A stretch of 64,000 bases of DNA from Caenimonas soli (GTDB lineage: Bacteria > Pseudomonadota > Gammaproteobacteria > Burkholderiales > Burkholderiaceae_C). The notes beneath the pieces are model-generated. The model was not told the DNA's origin. It saw only the letters and a list, made by a program, of their open reading frames with translations, and did not search any database. Position 1 is the stretch's first letter; each line of letters starts with the position of its first letter. Location: NCBI RefSeq assembly GCF_013155545.1, contig NZ_JABJVV010000002.1, forward strand, positions 1 through 64,000. The letters run 5' to 3'. Both the position numbers and the translations under genes were made by a program. Below, piece after piece: positions 63,714 through 64,000 of this stretch.

Positions 63714-64000
63714 ATGCGCAGGCAAGCCCTTTACAGCTCAAGCCGCTCGGGCCGGCCGGGGCAGAACCCTCCCCAGGCCGCCACTCCCGAGGTCACTCCG
63801 CCTGCGCCTGCCAAGGCCGCCACCCCATCCAGATTCTCCTTAACCAGTCCCAAGCTCCTATGGGCGGCCATCCTGATGCTGGCGGCGCTGCTGGTGTTCA
63901 GCATCAGCCTGGGCCTGCGGCCCACCCCGCGCAAACTGACCCAGGCCGATATCAATGCCGCGGTGTTGAAGACCCTGGAAACCCAGAACATTCCTTCGGA
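63714..64000 (+). CDS. N-terminus of probable S1C (DegP/HtrA-like) serine protease, partial
   Basis: The first 95 residues are visible before the window ends. A Pro/Ala-rich cytoplasmic stretch (QAATPEVTPPAPAKAATP) is followed by one membrane segment (LLWAAILMLAALLVFSISLGL) and RKLTQADINAAVLKTLETQ, a pre-protease linker I associate with S1C proteases of this order. The catalytic domain lies beyond the edge, so the assignment is inference. Confidence 0.5.
   Translation, partial: MRRQALYSSSRSGRPGQNPPQAATPEVTPPAPAKAATPSRFSLTSPKLLWAAILMLAALLVFSISLGLRPTPRKLTQADINAAVLKTLETQNIPS

Overview
The window looks like chromosomal DNA of a high-GC betaproteobacterium, most likely Burkholderiales and probably Comamonadaceae. 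The signs are the many Bug/tripartite-tricarboxylate genes, the ribF-ileS-lspA and ftsK-lolA-rarA blocks, several Burkholderiales-style hypothetical families, and dispersed palindromic repeats of the TGTCATTGCGGG...CCCGCAATCC type. This placement is inferred from gene content, not from a marker-gene comparison. The DNA is densely coded; no gene-free stretch exceeds about 200 bases, several convergent genes overlap at their ends, and I found no rRNA, tRNA, CRISPR or insertion sequence.

Layout. (1) 1-13.3 kb: a minus-strand operon of a TolC-like outer-membrane lipoprotein, a short periplasmic adaptor and a giant repeat adhesin that runs off the left edge (more than 3,650 codons; LEPR motif, DUF4347, Ig-like modules, then near-identical 101-residue cadherin-like repeats). 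No ABC transporter is visible. (2) 13.4-19.7 kb: an epimerase, a ferredoxin-reductase, a lipoprotein, a Phd/RelE-type toxin-antitoxin pair with a near-perfect promoter, a LuxR-type regulator, a Bug-type binding protein and a small outer-membrane barrel. (3) 19.7-23.2 kb: livHMGF. (4) 23.4-31.3 kb: rarA, a GIY-YIG nuclease set inside palindromic repeats, lolA, ftsK, a Crp/Fnr-type regulator divergent from trxB, then rpmB-rpmG. (5) 31.3-45 kb: a desaturase, an RsmB-like methyltransferase, purN, yceH-like, a paired acyl-CoA dehydrogenase, a lipoprotein hydrolase, an HNH nuclease, and ribF-ileS-lspA. (6) 45-56.7 kb: a Na/Pi cotransporter, a lone response regulator, Nudix and quinone reductase, two EamA transporters, an SDR-like protein, an SH3/M48 pair, DUF3422 and tctBA. 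(7) 56.8-62.7 kb: a tightly packed five-gene operon with a small protein of unknown function, a double-domain KaiC-like ATPase, a histidine kinase with a degenerate GGDEF domain, a spermidine-synthase-like protein and a GspE/PilB-type ATPase. (8) tatD and the start of a probable S1C protease close the window.

The points I consider most worth following are: the GIY-YIG gene bracketed by palindromic repeats whose stems vary in a compensatory way; the DUF4347 adhesin operon (possible clan-CD-like His/Cys pair, export without a visible ABC pump); the KaiC/kinase operon with a GGHEF domain that keeps an RxxD I-site; and two regulatory sites in unexpected places, a LexA-like box before a fatty-acid desaturase and a CRP-like dyad just before trxB.
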